Assembly: GCF_030271165.1 (NCBI RefSeq)
Contig: NZ_JASSZH010000030.1
Span: forward strand, 1 to 64,000
Origin: Psychromicrobium xiongbiense
Lineage (GTDB): Bacteria; Actinomycetota; Actinomycetes; Actinomycetales; Micrococcaceae
DNA: 64,000 nt
Direction of reading: 5' to 3'
The translations under genes were made by a program, and so were the position numbers. Each line of letters opens with the position of its first letter. Position 1 is the stretch's first letter. The notes beneath the pieces were generated by a model. That model was given only the letters and a program-made list of their open reading frames with translations. It had not been told where the DNA came from and made no database searches. This document shows positions 52,100-60,245 of this stretch, one piece after another.

Positions 52100-52128
52100 T
52101 TGACATGTGATTTGCTCTCAAATATCGT
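52100..52128 (+). promoter_or_regulatory. predicted promoter of the aldolase/SDR gene
   Basis: TTGACA (52100-52105), 17-base spacer, TATCGT (52123-52128). The following leader is about 185 bases long and includes the palindrome TGATCCGG-CGT-CCGGATCA at 52251-52269, about 50 bases before the start codon. Confidence 0.55.
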
Positions 52129-52250
52129 GTTTATAACGTTATTGGAGGGCTTTCGGCCCAACTGTGGACGCAGTTGTCGCAGTTGATGTTGATGCAGTCA
52201 GCGTTGGTGAGCCCGGCTGCACCTGCGCCCCTCTTAACCATCATCTTCCC

Positions 52251-52269
52251 TGATCCGGCGTCCGGATCA
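52251..52269. repeat. 19-bp palindrome in the leader of the aldolase/SDR gene
   Basis: TGATCCGG-CGT-CCGGATCA, perfect eight-base arms. It could be an operator or an RNA hairpin in the leader; neither is shown. Confidence 0.45.
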
Positions 52270-52319
52270 CCGGGTTCAACGCTCGTTATCCCTGCCCCCT
52301 GTGAGAAAGGTCCTTCCGG

Positions 52320-54326
52320 ATGAATGCCCACTTCACCACGGATTTTGCATCCCTGAGTCCTCTGGAGCAATGCGTCCAGGTGTCCCGAGCCCTGGGTGCG
52401 GACCCATCACTCGTGCTCCACGGCGGCGGCAACACCTCGGTGAAGGACACGGTGACGGATGTGACCGGGCAGCTGGTCGACGTCGTGCACGTCAAGGGCA
52501 GCGGCTGGGATCTGGCCACCATCGAGACCGCCGGTTTCGCGCCGCTGCGGCGTGGGCGTCTGCTGGAACTGTCCACGCTGGACAGCTTGGATGACACCAC
52601 CATGGTCAACGAGCTGCGCCAGGCCTCGCTGAGCGCGGCCGCCCCCACCGCCTCGATCGAGGCCATTCTGCACGCGCTGATCCCCTTCCGTACCGTGCTG
52701 CACACCCATGCGGATGCCATTGTGGCGCTGGGCGATCAGCCGGATGCCCACGCTGCCGTGCGGGCCGCGCTGGGGGAGAACCTTCTGGTGATCGACTACG
52801 TCAAACCGGGCTTCGACCTGGCGCGGACGGTGGCGCGCAGCTGGGAGTCCGTGGCGGATCCGGGGTCGCTGGCGGGCATCGTCCTGCTCAAGCACGGCCT
52901 CTTCACCTTCTCCGATGACGCCCAGGAGGCCTACACCAGGCACCTGGAGCTGGTGGAGAAAGCGCGCGATGCCGTGCAGGCAGCCGCGCCCGAAACGACT
53001 GGAGTGCCCGAAACGACCCCGGACACGGCGCCCGACGCCACCCCGGTAGCTGACCCGCTGGCTCATGCCACGCTCCGCGCCGCCGTGAGCCGGGCCGCCG
53101 CCCGGCCCATGATCCTTCAGCGCCGCAACAGCGAAGCGGTCCGTGCCCTGCGGAACCACCCCGGATATCCCGGCATCGCGCTCCGTGGCACCATCACACC
53201 CGAGCACGTGATCCGGACCAAGCGCCTGCCCAGCGTGGACGGGGACATTGAGGCGTATACGGCAGAGTACCTGGACTATGTGCGCCGTAACGAGGAGGCG
53301 CTCGGGGAGACGGTCATCCCACTGGACCCGGCCCCGCGGGTCATTCTGGCCTCTGACGCCGGACTGGCCTCCGATGCTGGACTGGTTACGGCCGGGGAAA
53401 CGGTGAAAGCGGCCAGCATTGCTGCAGACATCTACGAACACACCGCAGAGGTGATTCTCTGGGCCGAGGCCGGCAGTGGCTACCAGCCGATCGACGAGGC
53501 TGAGGCCTTCTCCATCGAATACTGGGAGCTCGAGCAGGCGAAACTCCGCAAGGCCTCCAGCGAACCGCCCTTCACCGGTGAGGTGGCCCTGGTCACCGGC
53601 GCTGCCTCCGGCATCGGCAAGGCCTGCGCCCTGCAGCTGATGGAGCTCGGTGCCGCCGTGATCGCGCTGGACCGCTCGCCCGCCGTCCGGGAGGTCTCCA
53701 GCGACCCCCGATGGCTCGGAGTGGTCTGTGACGTCACCGACCCGCAGAGCGTGGTCCAGGCGGTGGAGGAAGGTGTGCTCCACTTCGGTGGTCTGGACCT
53801 TCTGGTACCCGCGGCCGGCGTGTTTGCGGCGAGCGCGCCGATCACCGGCCTGGACCGGGGCGCCTGGGATGTGAGCATGGCGGTGAACGTGGATGGCCTG
53901 TTCACCCTGTTCCAGACCGCTCATCGCTTCCTGGCACTCGCTCCCCGCGGTGGCCGTGTGGTGCTGATCGCTTCGAAAAACGTGCCCGCACCAGGTCCCG
54001 GAGCGGCCGCCTACTCGGCCTCCAAGGCAGCGGCGACGCAGCTGGCCCGGGTCGCGGCACTGGAATGGGCACCGGACTCGATCACCGTGAATATGGTCAA
54101 TCCCGATGCCGTCTTCGACACGGGCCTCTGGACGCCGGAGTTGTTGGCAGAACGTGCCGCGAAGTATGGCCTGAGCATCGACGACTACAAGCGTCGCAAC
54201 CTGCTGCGCACGGAGGTGACCAGCCGTCAGGTGGCTGCCGTGGTATCCGATCTGTGCCGTGCCCAGTATTCAGCCACTACCGGGGCTCAGATCCCGGTGG
54301 ATGGCGGCAGCGACCGGATCGTCTGA
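52320..54326 (+). CDS. bifunctional class II aldolase / short-chain dehydrogenase (RhaD-like)
   Basis: 668 residues. The N-terminal half is a class II aldolase: GGGNTSVKD near residue 36, VKGSGWDLATIE near 59 and the zinc motif HTHADAIVAL near 128. The C-terminal part is an SDR: VTGAASGIGKACALQLM near 425 and YSASKAAATQLARV near 563. This is the YuxG/RhaD-SDR architecture, which in rhamnose users splits rhamnulose 1-phosphate and oxidises lactaldehyde. No rhamnose isomerase or kinase is adjacent. A Pro/Glu/Thr/Asp linker (about 222-243) and a tandem ASDAGL duplication (about 345-355) are unusual. Ribosome site GAAAGG. Confidence 0.87.
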   Translation: MNAHFTTDFASLSPLEQCVQVSRALGADPSLVLHGGGNTSVKDTVTDVTGQLVDVVHVKGSGWDLATIETAGFAPLRRGRLLELSTLDSLDDTTMVNELRQASLSAAAPTASIEAILHALIPFRTVLHTHADAIVALGDQPDAHAAVRAALGENLLVIDYVKPGFDLARTVARSWESVADPGSLAGIVLLKHGLFTFSDDAQEAYTRHLELVEKARDAVQAAAPETTGVPETTPDTAPDATPVADPLAHATLRAAVSRAAARPMILQRRNSEAVRALRNHPGYPGIALRGTITPEHVIRTKRLPSVDGDIEAYTAEYLDYVRRNEEALGETVIPLDPAPRVILASDAGLASDAGLVTAGETVKAASIAADIYEHTAEVILWAEAGSGYQPIDEAEAFSIEYWELEQAKLRKASSEPPFTGEVALVTGAASGIGKACALQLMELGAAVIALDRSPAVREVSSDPRWLGVVCDVTDPQSVVQAVEEGVLHFGGLDLLVPAAGVFAASAPITGLDRGAWDVSMAVNVDGLFTLFQTAHRFLALAPRGGRVVLIASKNVPAPGPGAAAYSASKAAATQLARVAALEWAPDSITVNMVNPDAVFDTGLWTPELLAERAAKYGLSIDDYKRRNLLRTEVTSRQVAAVVSDLCRAQYSATTGAQIPVDGGSDRIV

Positions 54327-54329
54327 GCC

Positions 54330-54368
54330 TCGGTGTGGTCCGCCTCAGCCCGGTGCGGACCACACCGA
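54330..54368. terminator. bidirectional terminator hairpin
   Basis: Perfect 14-base stem TCGGTGTGGTCCGC with an 11-base loop between the convergent aldolase/SDR (+) and SDR (-) genes. No T-tract. Confidence 0.75.
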
Positions 54369-55112
54369 TCAGACGATGGTGAAACCGCCGTCGATCATCA
54401 CATTTTCGCCGGTGATCATGGCTGCCGCATCGGTGCACAGGAACGCAATGAGCGCGGCCACCTCTTCCGAGGTGGCGAAGCGGCCCACCGGGATGGCGCT
54501 CCGGGCCTGCTCGCCCCGCTCTCCGGCCCAGACCTCGCGGCCCAGCGGCGTTTCCACGATGGTGGGTGAGACCGCATTGACCGTCACACCCCGGCGCGCC
54601 CACTCCATCGCCAGGACCCGGGTGAAGCCCAGAATCCCGGCCTTGCTGGCGCTGTAGGCCGCGTGCTGTTCCAGACCGACCACGGCGGCCTGGGAGGCGA
54701 TGCTGACAATCCGCCCGTAGCCGGCCTCCAGCATGGCCCGGCCGGCTGCCTGCGCCATGTAGAAGCTCCCGGACAGGTTGACGTCGAGGGTCAGCTGCCA
54801 ACGGGAGGCCGGGACGTCCGTCGCCGGGTCGATGAGCCCGATGCCGGCCGAGTTCACCAGGATCTGCGGCGTTCCGACCTCCTCCACCACCCGGGAGACG
54901 ACCTCGCCGGCAGCCTGGGGATCGGTCAGATCCCTGGCCAGTCCCAGGTGGCCGGTGCCCGGGAGCACCGCCATCCGGGCCGGTACCTCCTGATTCAGGT
55001 CCACGCCCACCACGGTGGCTCCGCGCTCCGCGAAGTACTGTGCCACCGAGGCGCCGATTCCGCTGGCGGCGCCGGTGACGATGGCGACCTTCCCGTTCAG
55101 GTCAACGTCCAT
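54369..55112 (-). CDS. SDR-family oxidoreductase (FabG-like)
   Basis: 247-residue classical short-chain dehydrogenase: cofactor motif TGAASGIGASVAQYF near residue 14, NSAG near 87, catalytic Ser and YSASKAG near 152-158, and the C-terminal ITGENVMIDGGFT. The Asp after the second strand (VGVDLNQE) suggests NAD(H) preference. Separated by 117 bases (terminator plus repeats) from the dehydrogenase gene upstream, so possibly transcribed on its own. Substrate presumably a polyol or ketose of the island. Confidence 0.88.
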   Translation of the reverse strand: MDVDLNGKVAIVTGAASGIGASVAQYFAERGATVVGVDLNQEVPARMAVLPGTGHLGLARDLTDPQAAGEVVSRVVEEVGTPQILVNSAGIGLIDPATDVPASRWQLTLDVNLSGSFYMAQAAGRAMLEAGYGRIVSIASQAAVVGLEQHAAYSASKAGILGFTRVLAMEWARRGVTVNAVSPTIVETPLGREVWAGERGEQARSAIPVGRFATSEEVAALIAFLCTDAAAMITGENVMIDGGFTIV

Positions 55113-55152
55113 GTTCTTTTCCTTTCTTCTTAAGCCTGTTAAACCTGTGGGC

Positions 55153-55180
55153 GTCTTAAACCAACAGTCTTAAACCAACG
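55153..55180. repeat. tandem 14-bp direct repeat ahead of the SDR gene
   Basis: GTCTTAAACCAACA followed directly by GTCTTAAACCAACG, with further TTAAACC and CTTAAG words at 55130-55147. Lies upstream of the minus-strand SDR gene where a promoter or operator is expected. Confidence 0.5.
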
Positions 55181-55208
55181 GGGCGGTGGCACTCGTACCA
55201 CCGCCCCG
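55179..55208 (-). terminator. terminator after the zinc dehydrogenase gene
   Basis: CGGGGCGGTGG-CACTCGTA-CCACCGCCCCG: perfect 11-base GC-rich stem about 20 bases after the 55230 gene stop. On the minus strand it is followed by TTGGTTT. Confidence 0.7.
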
Positions 55209-55229
55209 CGACTTCACCCTGCGCGAGCC

Positions 55230-56261
55230 TCAGGGCTCCACGGTCACCAGTACTTTGACCTGTTCAGGATCGTCCGATGCCTGGAAGGCCAGGGCGGCAT
55301 CGGCGAGGCTGAACGTCCCGGTGACCAGTTCCTCGAAGGGGAAGGGCTTGGTGCTCAGTAGCTCGATCGAGGCCAGAACATCGCTGCGCACAAACATGAG
55401 GTTCCCCAGGATCTGCAGTTCCCGGTCCTGGACCAGGTCCAGATCGACGACCGTCCGCCCGGCAGGAACACCAATGGTCATCAGGCTGCCGCCTTTGCTG
55501 AGCACCTCAATGGCCAGGTGCACGGTCGACTCGCGGGAGACACAGTCGAACACCACATGTGCGTCGCCGCCGAGAGCGGCGCGGGCCTGCTGCGCTGCGT
55601 CATCGGCCGTGGGGTCGAAGGCACCGCACGCACCGAGACGTACCGCGCGCTCCCGCTTGGACTCCAACAGATCGGCGACGACGACGCGCTCCGCACCGGC
55701 GTGCAGCGCGGCGATCATCGTGAACAGGCCGATCGGTCCGGCCCCGATCACCACGACGCGCCTGCCCCGGAGGTCACCGGCTCGCCGGACGGCGTGCATC
55801 GGCGTCGAGAAGGGCTCGATCAGCGCCGCCCACTGGTCCTCCAGATCGTCCGGCAACGGCACCACACGGTCCGCGGCGATCGTGAAGACGTCCGCCATGC
55901 CGCCGGGGGTCTGGCAGCCGAAGACTTCCAGGGTGGAACAGATGTTGTATCTGCCCTCCTGACACTGTTCACAGTGGCCGCAGGGGAGATTGGGTTCCAC
56001 AACGATGCGCTGGCCCAGCAGAGAGGAATCCACCTCCGGTCCCACCGCCTCGATCACGCCCACCACTTCGTGGCCCGGCCGGAACGGCAGGCTCATGAAC
56101 GGGTGCCGACCATGAGCGGCATGCATATCCGAACCGCAGATGCCCACCACGGTGCTGCGGACCAGCACCTCTCCTTCGCCCGCCACGGGGCGCTCCACCT
56201 GCTCGATGACGACGTCGTCGGCCGCATTGACCACCACCCGCCGCACTGTTTCCGTTGACAT
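55230..56261 (-). CDS. zinc-dependent medium-chain dehydrogenase
   Basis: 343-residue MDR enzyme: CGSDMHAAH near residue 37, GHEVVG near 60, structural zinc cysteines in CGHCEQCQEGRYNIC (near 90-104) and GAGPIGLFTMIAA near 170. L-threonine/sorbitol/galactitol-dehydrogenase-like. ATG at 56261 begins one base after the previous stop (TGAGATG). Part of operon B; likely oxidises an imported polyol at one position while the SDRs act at others. Confidence 0.9.
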   Translation of the reverse strand: MSTETVRRVVVNAADDVVIEQVERPVAGEGEVLVRSTVVGICGSDMHAAHGRHPFMSLPFRPGHEVVGVIEAVGPEVDSSLLGQRIVVEPNLPCGHCEQCQEGRYNICSTLEVFGCQTPGGMADVFTIAADRVVPLPDDLEDQWAALIEPFSTPMHAVRRAGDLRGRRVVVIGAGPIGLFTMIAALHAGAERVVVADLLESKRERAVRLGACGAFDPTADDAAQQARAALGGDAHVVFDCVSRESTVHLAIEVLSKGGSLMTIGVPAGRTVVDLDLVQDRELQILGNLMFVRSDVLASIELLSTKPFPFEELVTGTFSLADAALAFQASDDPEQVKVLVTVEP

Positions 56262-56262
56262 C

Positions 56263-57021
56263 TCAGACCGCCGTGTATCCGCCATCGGCTACCAGGACCG
56301 AGCCGGTGATGAAGGAGGCACCGTCGCCGGCCAGGAACACAACCGAGGGTGCGATCTCCTCCGGCAGAGCGAAGCGCTGCAACGGGGCGTCCTCGATCCA
56401 GTAGCGCTGGAACTCCGGCCGGTCCACGGGCGCCATCTCCGTTTTGACGTAGCCGGGCGCGACGGCGTTGACCCGGATGTTGTACGGTGCCCATTCCACA
56501 GCCAGTGACTTGGTGAGGTGGTGCACAGCCGCCTTGGAGGCGTTGTAGGCGGGCTGCCACTGCGGCCGGTTGACGATCAGCGCGGACATGCTGCCGATGT
56601 TCACGATGGAACCGGAGCCGTTCTCCCGCATATGAGCGCCGACGGCGATGCTCGCCTTCCAGAGTGCCCGCACGTTGAGGTCAAAGACATTGGCCCATTC
56701 GTCATCGGTAACCTCGAAGGAGGGCCGGTGGTAGCAGGTGCCCGCGTTGTTGACCAGGATGTCGATGCGGCCCAGGCCATCGATGGCCTCCAGGGTCATC
56801 CGCTCCACCTGGGCGTCATCGGTGATGTCCGCCGTGATCGCCACGAAGTCGTAACCGGCCTCCTGGGCCTCGGCGAGCACACTGGCGTTGCGTTCGGCGC
56901 TGCGGCCCGCGATGGCCACACGGGCTCCCGCTTCCGCCAGACCAAAGGCGAAGGCCTTACCGAGGCCCTGATTGCCACCGGTGACGAGGGCCGTCTTGCC
57001 GGCCAGGGAAAAGATGGACAT
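56263..57021 (-). CDS. SDR-family oxidoreductase
   Basis: 252-residue short-chain dehydrogenase: TGGNQGLGKAFAFGLAE near residue 14, NNAGTCYH near 91, catalytic YNASKAAVHHLTKSLA near 158 and VADGGYTAV at the C terminus. GRSAERN after strand two would suit NADP(H). ATG at 57021 behind CAGGAA; overlaps nothing but follows the next gene closely, in line with one transcript. Xylitol/mannitol/gluconate-type dehydrogenases share this form. Confidence 0.9.
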   Translation of the reverse strand: MSIFSLAGKTALVTGGNQGLGKAFAFGLAEAGARVAIAGRSAERNASVLAEAQEAGYDFVAITADITDDAQVERMTLEAIDGLGRIDILVNNAGTCYHRPSFEVTDDEWANVFDLNVRALWKASIAVGAHMRENGSGSIVNIGSMSALIVNRPQWQPAYNASKAAVHHLTKSLAVEWAPYNIRVNAVAPGYVKTEMAPVDRPEFQRYWIEDAPLQRFALPEEIAPSVVFLAGDGASFITGSVLVADGGYTAV

Positions 57022-57031
57022 GGGGTTCCTG

Positions 57032-58069
57032 TCAGTTCGAGGGGTAAACAATGGATTTGAGCGAATCAGGGTCAAGGTCGCTGTCCAGCGCCTCCGCCAC
57101 CTGATCGAGGCCGAATTTCCCGGTCACCAGGGAATCGAGGTCCACGGCACCGGAGGCCACCAGATGGATGGCGGCCGGCCAGGTATCGGTGTACCGGAAG
57201 ATCCCGGTCACCGAGATTTCGTAGTTCTGGATGTGCTCAACGGGCAGGGACATCTCCGAGTTGCCTAGGCCCACCAGGACGGCGTAGCCGCCCGGACGGA
57301 CCGCCTTGATCCCGGAGAACACGGCTCGCGGGGCACCGCTGGCGTCGATGAACGCGTTGACGTCCAGCCCGGCCGTGGCGACGTCGGTGACCGAGGGGTC
57401 GATGACGGCGGTGGCACCATAGCTCAGCGCCCGCTGGCGGCGTTCCTCCACCAGATCCGTCACGATGATCTCCGCGGCACCGAAAGCCCTGGCCGCCTGG
57501 GCACAGATGATGCCGATCGGGCCGGCACCGGCGATCAGCACGCTGGATCCCGGCACCACATGGGCCTTGCGCATGGTGGCGATGGCCACGGAGAGCGGCT
57601 CCAGGAGCGCCGCGGCCTCATCCGAAACGTTGTCCGGGATGGCGTGGGCGAAGGCGTCCTGGATCAGGACGTACTCGGCGAAGGCCCCGTCGATCGGCGG
57701 GGTGGCGTAGAACTCCATGTTCGGGCACAGGTTATAGGCACCGCCCCGGCATTCGCGGCACTTCCCGCAGGGGCGCTGGGGCTCGACGGCGACGCGCTGT
57801 CCCGCCCGGGAGGGATCGACGTCCGCGCCTACCGCAGCGATCCGCCCGGAGAGCTCGTGACCGAGGACGAGAGGGCCATCCACCACGAAGTCGCCGATCC
57901 GGCCATGACGATAATAGTGAACGTCGGAGCCGCACACACCTACCGCGCTGACCCGGATCAGGACCTCTCCGGCTCCGGGTACCGGAACCTCGCGGTCCTC
58001 GATCTCCAGGCTTTTCACACCGGTCAGGACGCTGGTGCGCATGGTCGGTGCAATGGTGTTGGTTGTCAT
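57032..58069 (-). CDS. zinc-dependent polyol dehydrogenase (sorbitol dehydrogenase-like)
   Basis: 345-residue MDR enzyme: CGSDVHYYRHGRIGDFVVDG near residue 48 is the sorbitol/xylitol dehydrogenase signature, with GHELSG near 76, structural cysteines CGKCRECRGGAYNLC near 107-121 and GAGPIGIICAQAAR near 180. ATG with AAAGGAAA upstream; overlaps the epimerase-like gene by four bases. The best candidate in the island for first-step oxidation of a pentitol or hexitol to its ketose. Confidence 0.91.
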   Translation of the reverse strand: MTTNTIAPTMRTSVLTGVKSLEIEDREVPVPGAGEVLIRVSAVGVCGSDVHYYRHGRIGDFVVDGPLVLGHELSGRIAAVGADVDPSRAGQRVAVEPQRPCGKCRECRGGAYNLCPNMEFYATPPIDGAFAEYVLIQDAFAHAIPDNVSDEAAALLEPLSVAIATMRKAHVVPGSSVLIAGAGPIGIICAQAARAFGAAEIIVTDLVEERRQRALSYGATAVIDPSVTDVATAGLDVNAFIDASGAPRAVFSGIKAVRPGGYAVLVGLGNSEMSLPVEHIQNYEISVTGIFRYTDTWPAAIHLVASGAVDLDSLVTGKFGLDQVAEALDSDLDPDSLKSIVYPSN

Positions 58070-58776
58070 TGTGGTTTCCTTTCTCGTTGTAGGTGGTGGC
58101 GTTGGGCCCGGAAAAGAGACCGTCCTGCCACTATCAGACTGACTTCTGCAGCAAGCGCCTGGTGGGCGATCCGCTCGGTGACCCCGCCGTCCACCGCTAC
58201 CGGGAGGTGTTCTCGCCAGCAGGGGACGCGCTCCAGCAGGGACGGATCCGCCTGTCCCACTGTTCCTGGCGGAATGAGCATGATCAGCGCGCCGTCCACG
58301 TACTGCGGGGGCACGTCGTCGTCGCCCGGAGCAACTTCTCTCCAGAGCTGCCCACCCGACTTCCGGTAACTGCTGATCGCATCGGTGAGTGAAGGGAGCC
58401 CGGTCAGGACCTCGGGCACCACGATCAGCGCCGCACCGGATCGGTGCGCAGCCTCGATGCACTCCCTCGCTGCGTCCTGAATATGGGCATCAGGGGTGCC
58501 AGGGGGAGGGATGAGGTGGACATCGATAACGGCGGAAGGGCATTCCTGGCGAATGATCTGCACAGACTCCGGCGTCACGCCGCGATGTTCGCCGGATGCG
58601 CTCAGAATGAAATCCGCGTGAATACGGTGTCCCTGAGCGTCCAGCAGGCGCGCAGCCTCGAGGCGATGCGCAGGCGGCACGGCGAACAGGCTGCCCGCCA
58701 GCCGCCCCTTCGGCACCGAGGTGCTCCAGGGAGCCAGCGTCACGCCATCGCCCGCTCCGCTCTGCTCTGCGGACAT
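58066..58776 (-). CDS. divergent ribulose-phosphate 3-epimerase-like protein
   Basis: 236-residue TIM-barrel candidate. The four metal/acid-base residues of RPE are kept in order: His and Asp in RIHADFIL (near residue 51), His in VIDVHLIPP (near 83), Asp in VAVDGGV (near 197), followed by the phosphate loop SLIVAGRSLF. The usual VDVMDGxFVPN segment is replaced by ADFILSASGEHRG, and the GFGGQ loop reads PPGTVGQ. It may epimerise a different ketose phosphate than ribulose 5-phosphate. Translationally coupled to xylB (TGATG) and the dehydrogenase (ATGA). Confidence 0.72.
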   Translation of the reverse strand: MSAEQSGAGDGVTLAPWSTSVPKGRLAGSLFAVPPAHRLEAARLLDAQGHRIHADFILSASGEHRGVTPESVQIIRQECPSAVIDVHLIPPPGTPDAHIQDAARECIEAAHRSGAALIVVPEVLTGLPSLTDAISSYRKSGGQLWREVAPGDDDVPPQYVDGALIMLIPPGTVGQADPSLLERVPCWREHLPVAVDGGVTERIAHQALAAEVSLIVAGRSLFRAQRHHLQRERKPQ

Positions 58777-60245
58777 CAGGCTCGCCGGTCCAGCGAGGTG
58801 GTGCTGGCCAGGGCAAGATAACGCTCATAGGGCTCTCGAACGCTGCGGCCGCGCGGCTCTGCCGCGCAACTCGTGGCAGGCGACCAGGCATCCCTGACCT
58901 CCACCACCCTGCGCCCGGCGGCCACCGCGGCAGCCTGCACCGCCGCACCCCTGGCCGTGGCCTCGCCTTCGCCAGGAAGCAGAACCGGCCGGTCCACCGT
59001 ATCGGCCAGAAACTGAGTGTAAGCCGCCGAGCGCGCGCCCCCGCCCACCGCGAGGACCCGCCCGGAGCGGACGTCCACACCCAGACGCTCCAGATTTTCC
59101 TGGCCGCGGTACAGGCCGAAGATGACCCCTTCATAAGCCGAGCGCGCCAGCTCTTCCCGGCTGGTCGCCGTCGTGAGTCCGGTGATGGTCCCGGTGGCCT
59201 CCGGGCGGTCCGGGCTGCGCTCGCCGTCCAGGAATGCGGCCAGAATGGGGCCGTGACCATCCGAAGCGGTCAGGGCCAGCCGGGACAGCTCCGCATGGTC
59301 GACGCCGAGCAGCCGGGTGAAGGTGTCCGTGACCTTGCTGGCATTCATGGTGCAGACCAGGGGCATGAAGCCGTCCGTCATATCTGCCACACCGTTGACG
59401 AACCCTTCGGCGTCGTAGACCGCCTCCGGATGGACGGTCGAGACCACACCGGAGGTGCCAAAGGAATAGACGATGTCACCCGGCTGGACGCCCAGGCCCA
59501 GCGCGGCTGCATGCTGGTCACCGCCGCCAGCGCCCACCAGAACGGTCCCGGACAGGCCCAGTTCCCGGACGACCTCCGGCAGGACCTCGCCGGCCACCGC
59601 CTCCGGCCCGAGCACCTCGGGCAGTAGGTTCGCCCAGTCACGCGGGGCGATGAGATCGAGAAATTCGGGGAGGTACCGGTTGGCCCGGGCATCGTAGTAG
59701 CCGGTGCCGGAGGCTTCGGAGCGGTCCGTGACATAGCGTCCGGTGAGTCGGAAGGTCAGATAGTCGTGCGGCAGGAGAATCTGCTCCAGCCGGGCGAAGT
59801 TGCCGGGCTCGTGCTCGGCCAGCCAGGCCAGTTTGGCGATGGTGAAGGCCGGCGTCGGCAGGGATCCCACGGCGTTGAGGAAGGCGAGGTCCCCGATCCG
59901 TTGCCGCAGACGTGCCAGCTCCGCCGCCGTCGTCGTGTCATTCCAGAGCTTGGCCAGGCGGATCACCTGTCCGTCGGCGTCCAGCGGGACCATGCCGTGG
60001 CACTGACCGGCCACCGAAATGGCCACCACCCTCCCACCGTGGACCTCGGGCTGAGCCAGAGCGGTGCGGAACGCCATCGTGAATGCTTCCCACCAGGCCT
60101 GAGGGTCCTGTTCGCTGTTCGGCGGGAAGGTCTGAGGATGTGGTGCAGAGCCGGAGGCGAGGAGCTGACCGTCCTGGGCGTCACGCAACTGGACCTTGCA
60201 GGACTGGGTGGACGAATCCACGCCGGCCACCAGTCGGCGGCTCAT
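58776..60245 (-). CDS. xylB: xylulokinase
   Basis: 489-residue FGGY kinase closest in form to XylB: VDSSTQSCKVQL at residue 9, GQCHGMVPLDADG near 82 (the substrate-binding region), GAGGGDQHAAALGLGV near 240 with the catalytic Asp, and VGGGARSAAYTQFLAD near 400. It phosphorylates D-xylulose or a close pentulose to the 5-phosphate for the pentose phosphate pathway. Overlaps with both neighbours (ATGA/TGATG) tie it to the SIS isomerase and the epimerase-like gene. Confidence 0.88.
   Translation of the reverse strand: MSRRLVAGVDSSTQSCKVQLRDAQDGQLLASGSAPHPQTFPPNSEQDPQAWWEAFTMAFRTALAQPEVHGGRVVAISVAGQCHGMVPLDADGQVIRLAKLWNDTTTAAELARLRQRIGDLAFLNAVGSLPTPAFTIAKLAWLAEHEPGNFARLEQILLPHDYLTFRLTGRYVTDRSEASGTGYYDARANRYLPEFLDLIAPRDWANLLPEVLGPEAVAGEVLPEVVRELGLSGTVLVGAGGGDQHAAALGLGVQPGDIVYSFGTSGVVSTVHPEAVYDAEGFVNGVADMTDGFMPLVCTMNASKVTDTFTRLLGVDHAELSRLALTASDGHGPILAAFLDGERSPDRPEATGTITGLTTATSREELARSAYEGVIFGLYRGQENLERLGVDVRSGRVLAVGGGARSAAYTQFLADTVDRPVLLPGEGEATARGAAVQAAAVAAGRRVVEVRDAWSPATSCAAEPRGRSVREPYERYLALASTTSLDRRA

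Noticed and set aside
52407..53924. 505-codon minus-strand open frame inside the aldolase/SDR gene
   Set aside because: Antisense to a gene with intact catalytic motifs; composition typical of shadow frames.
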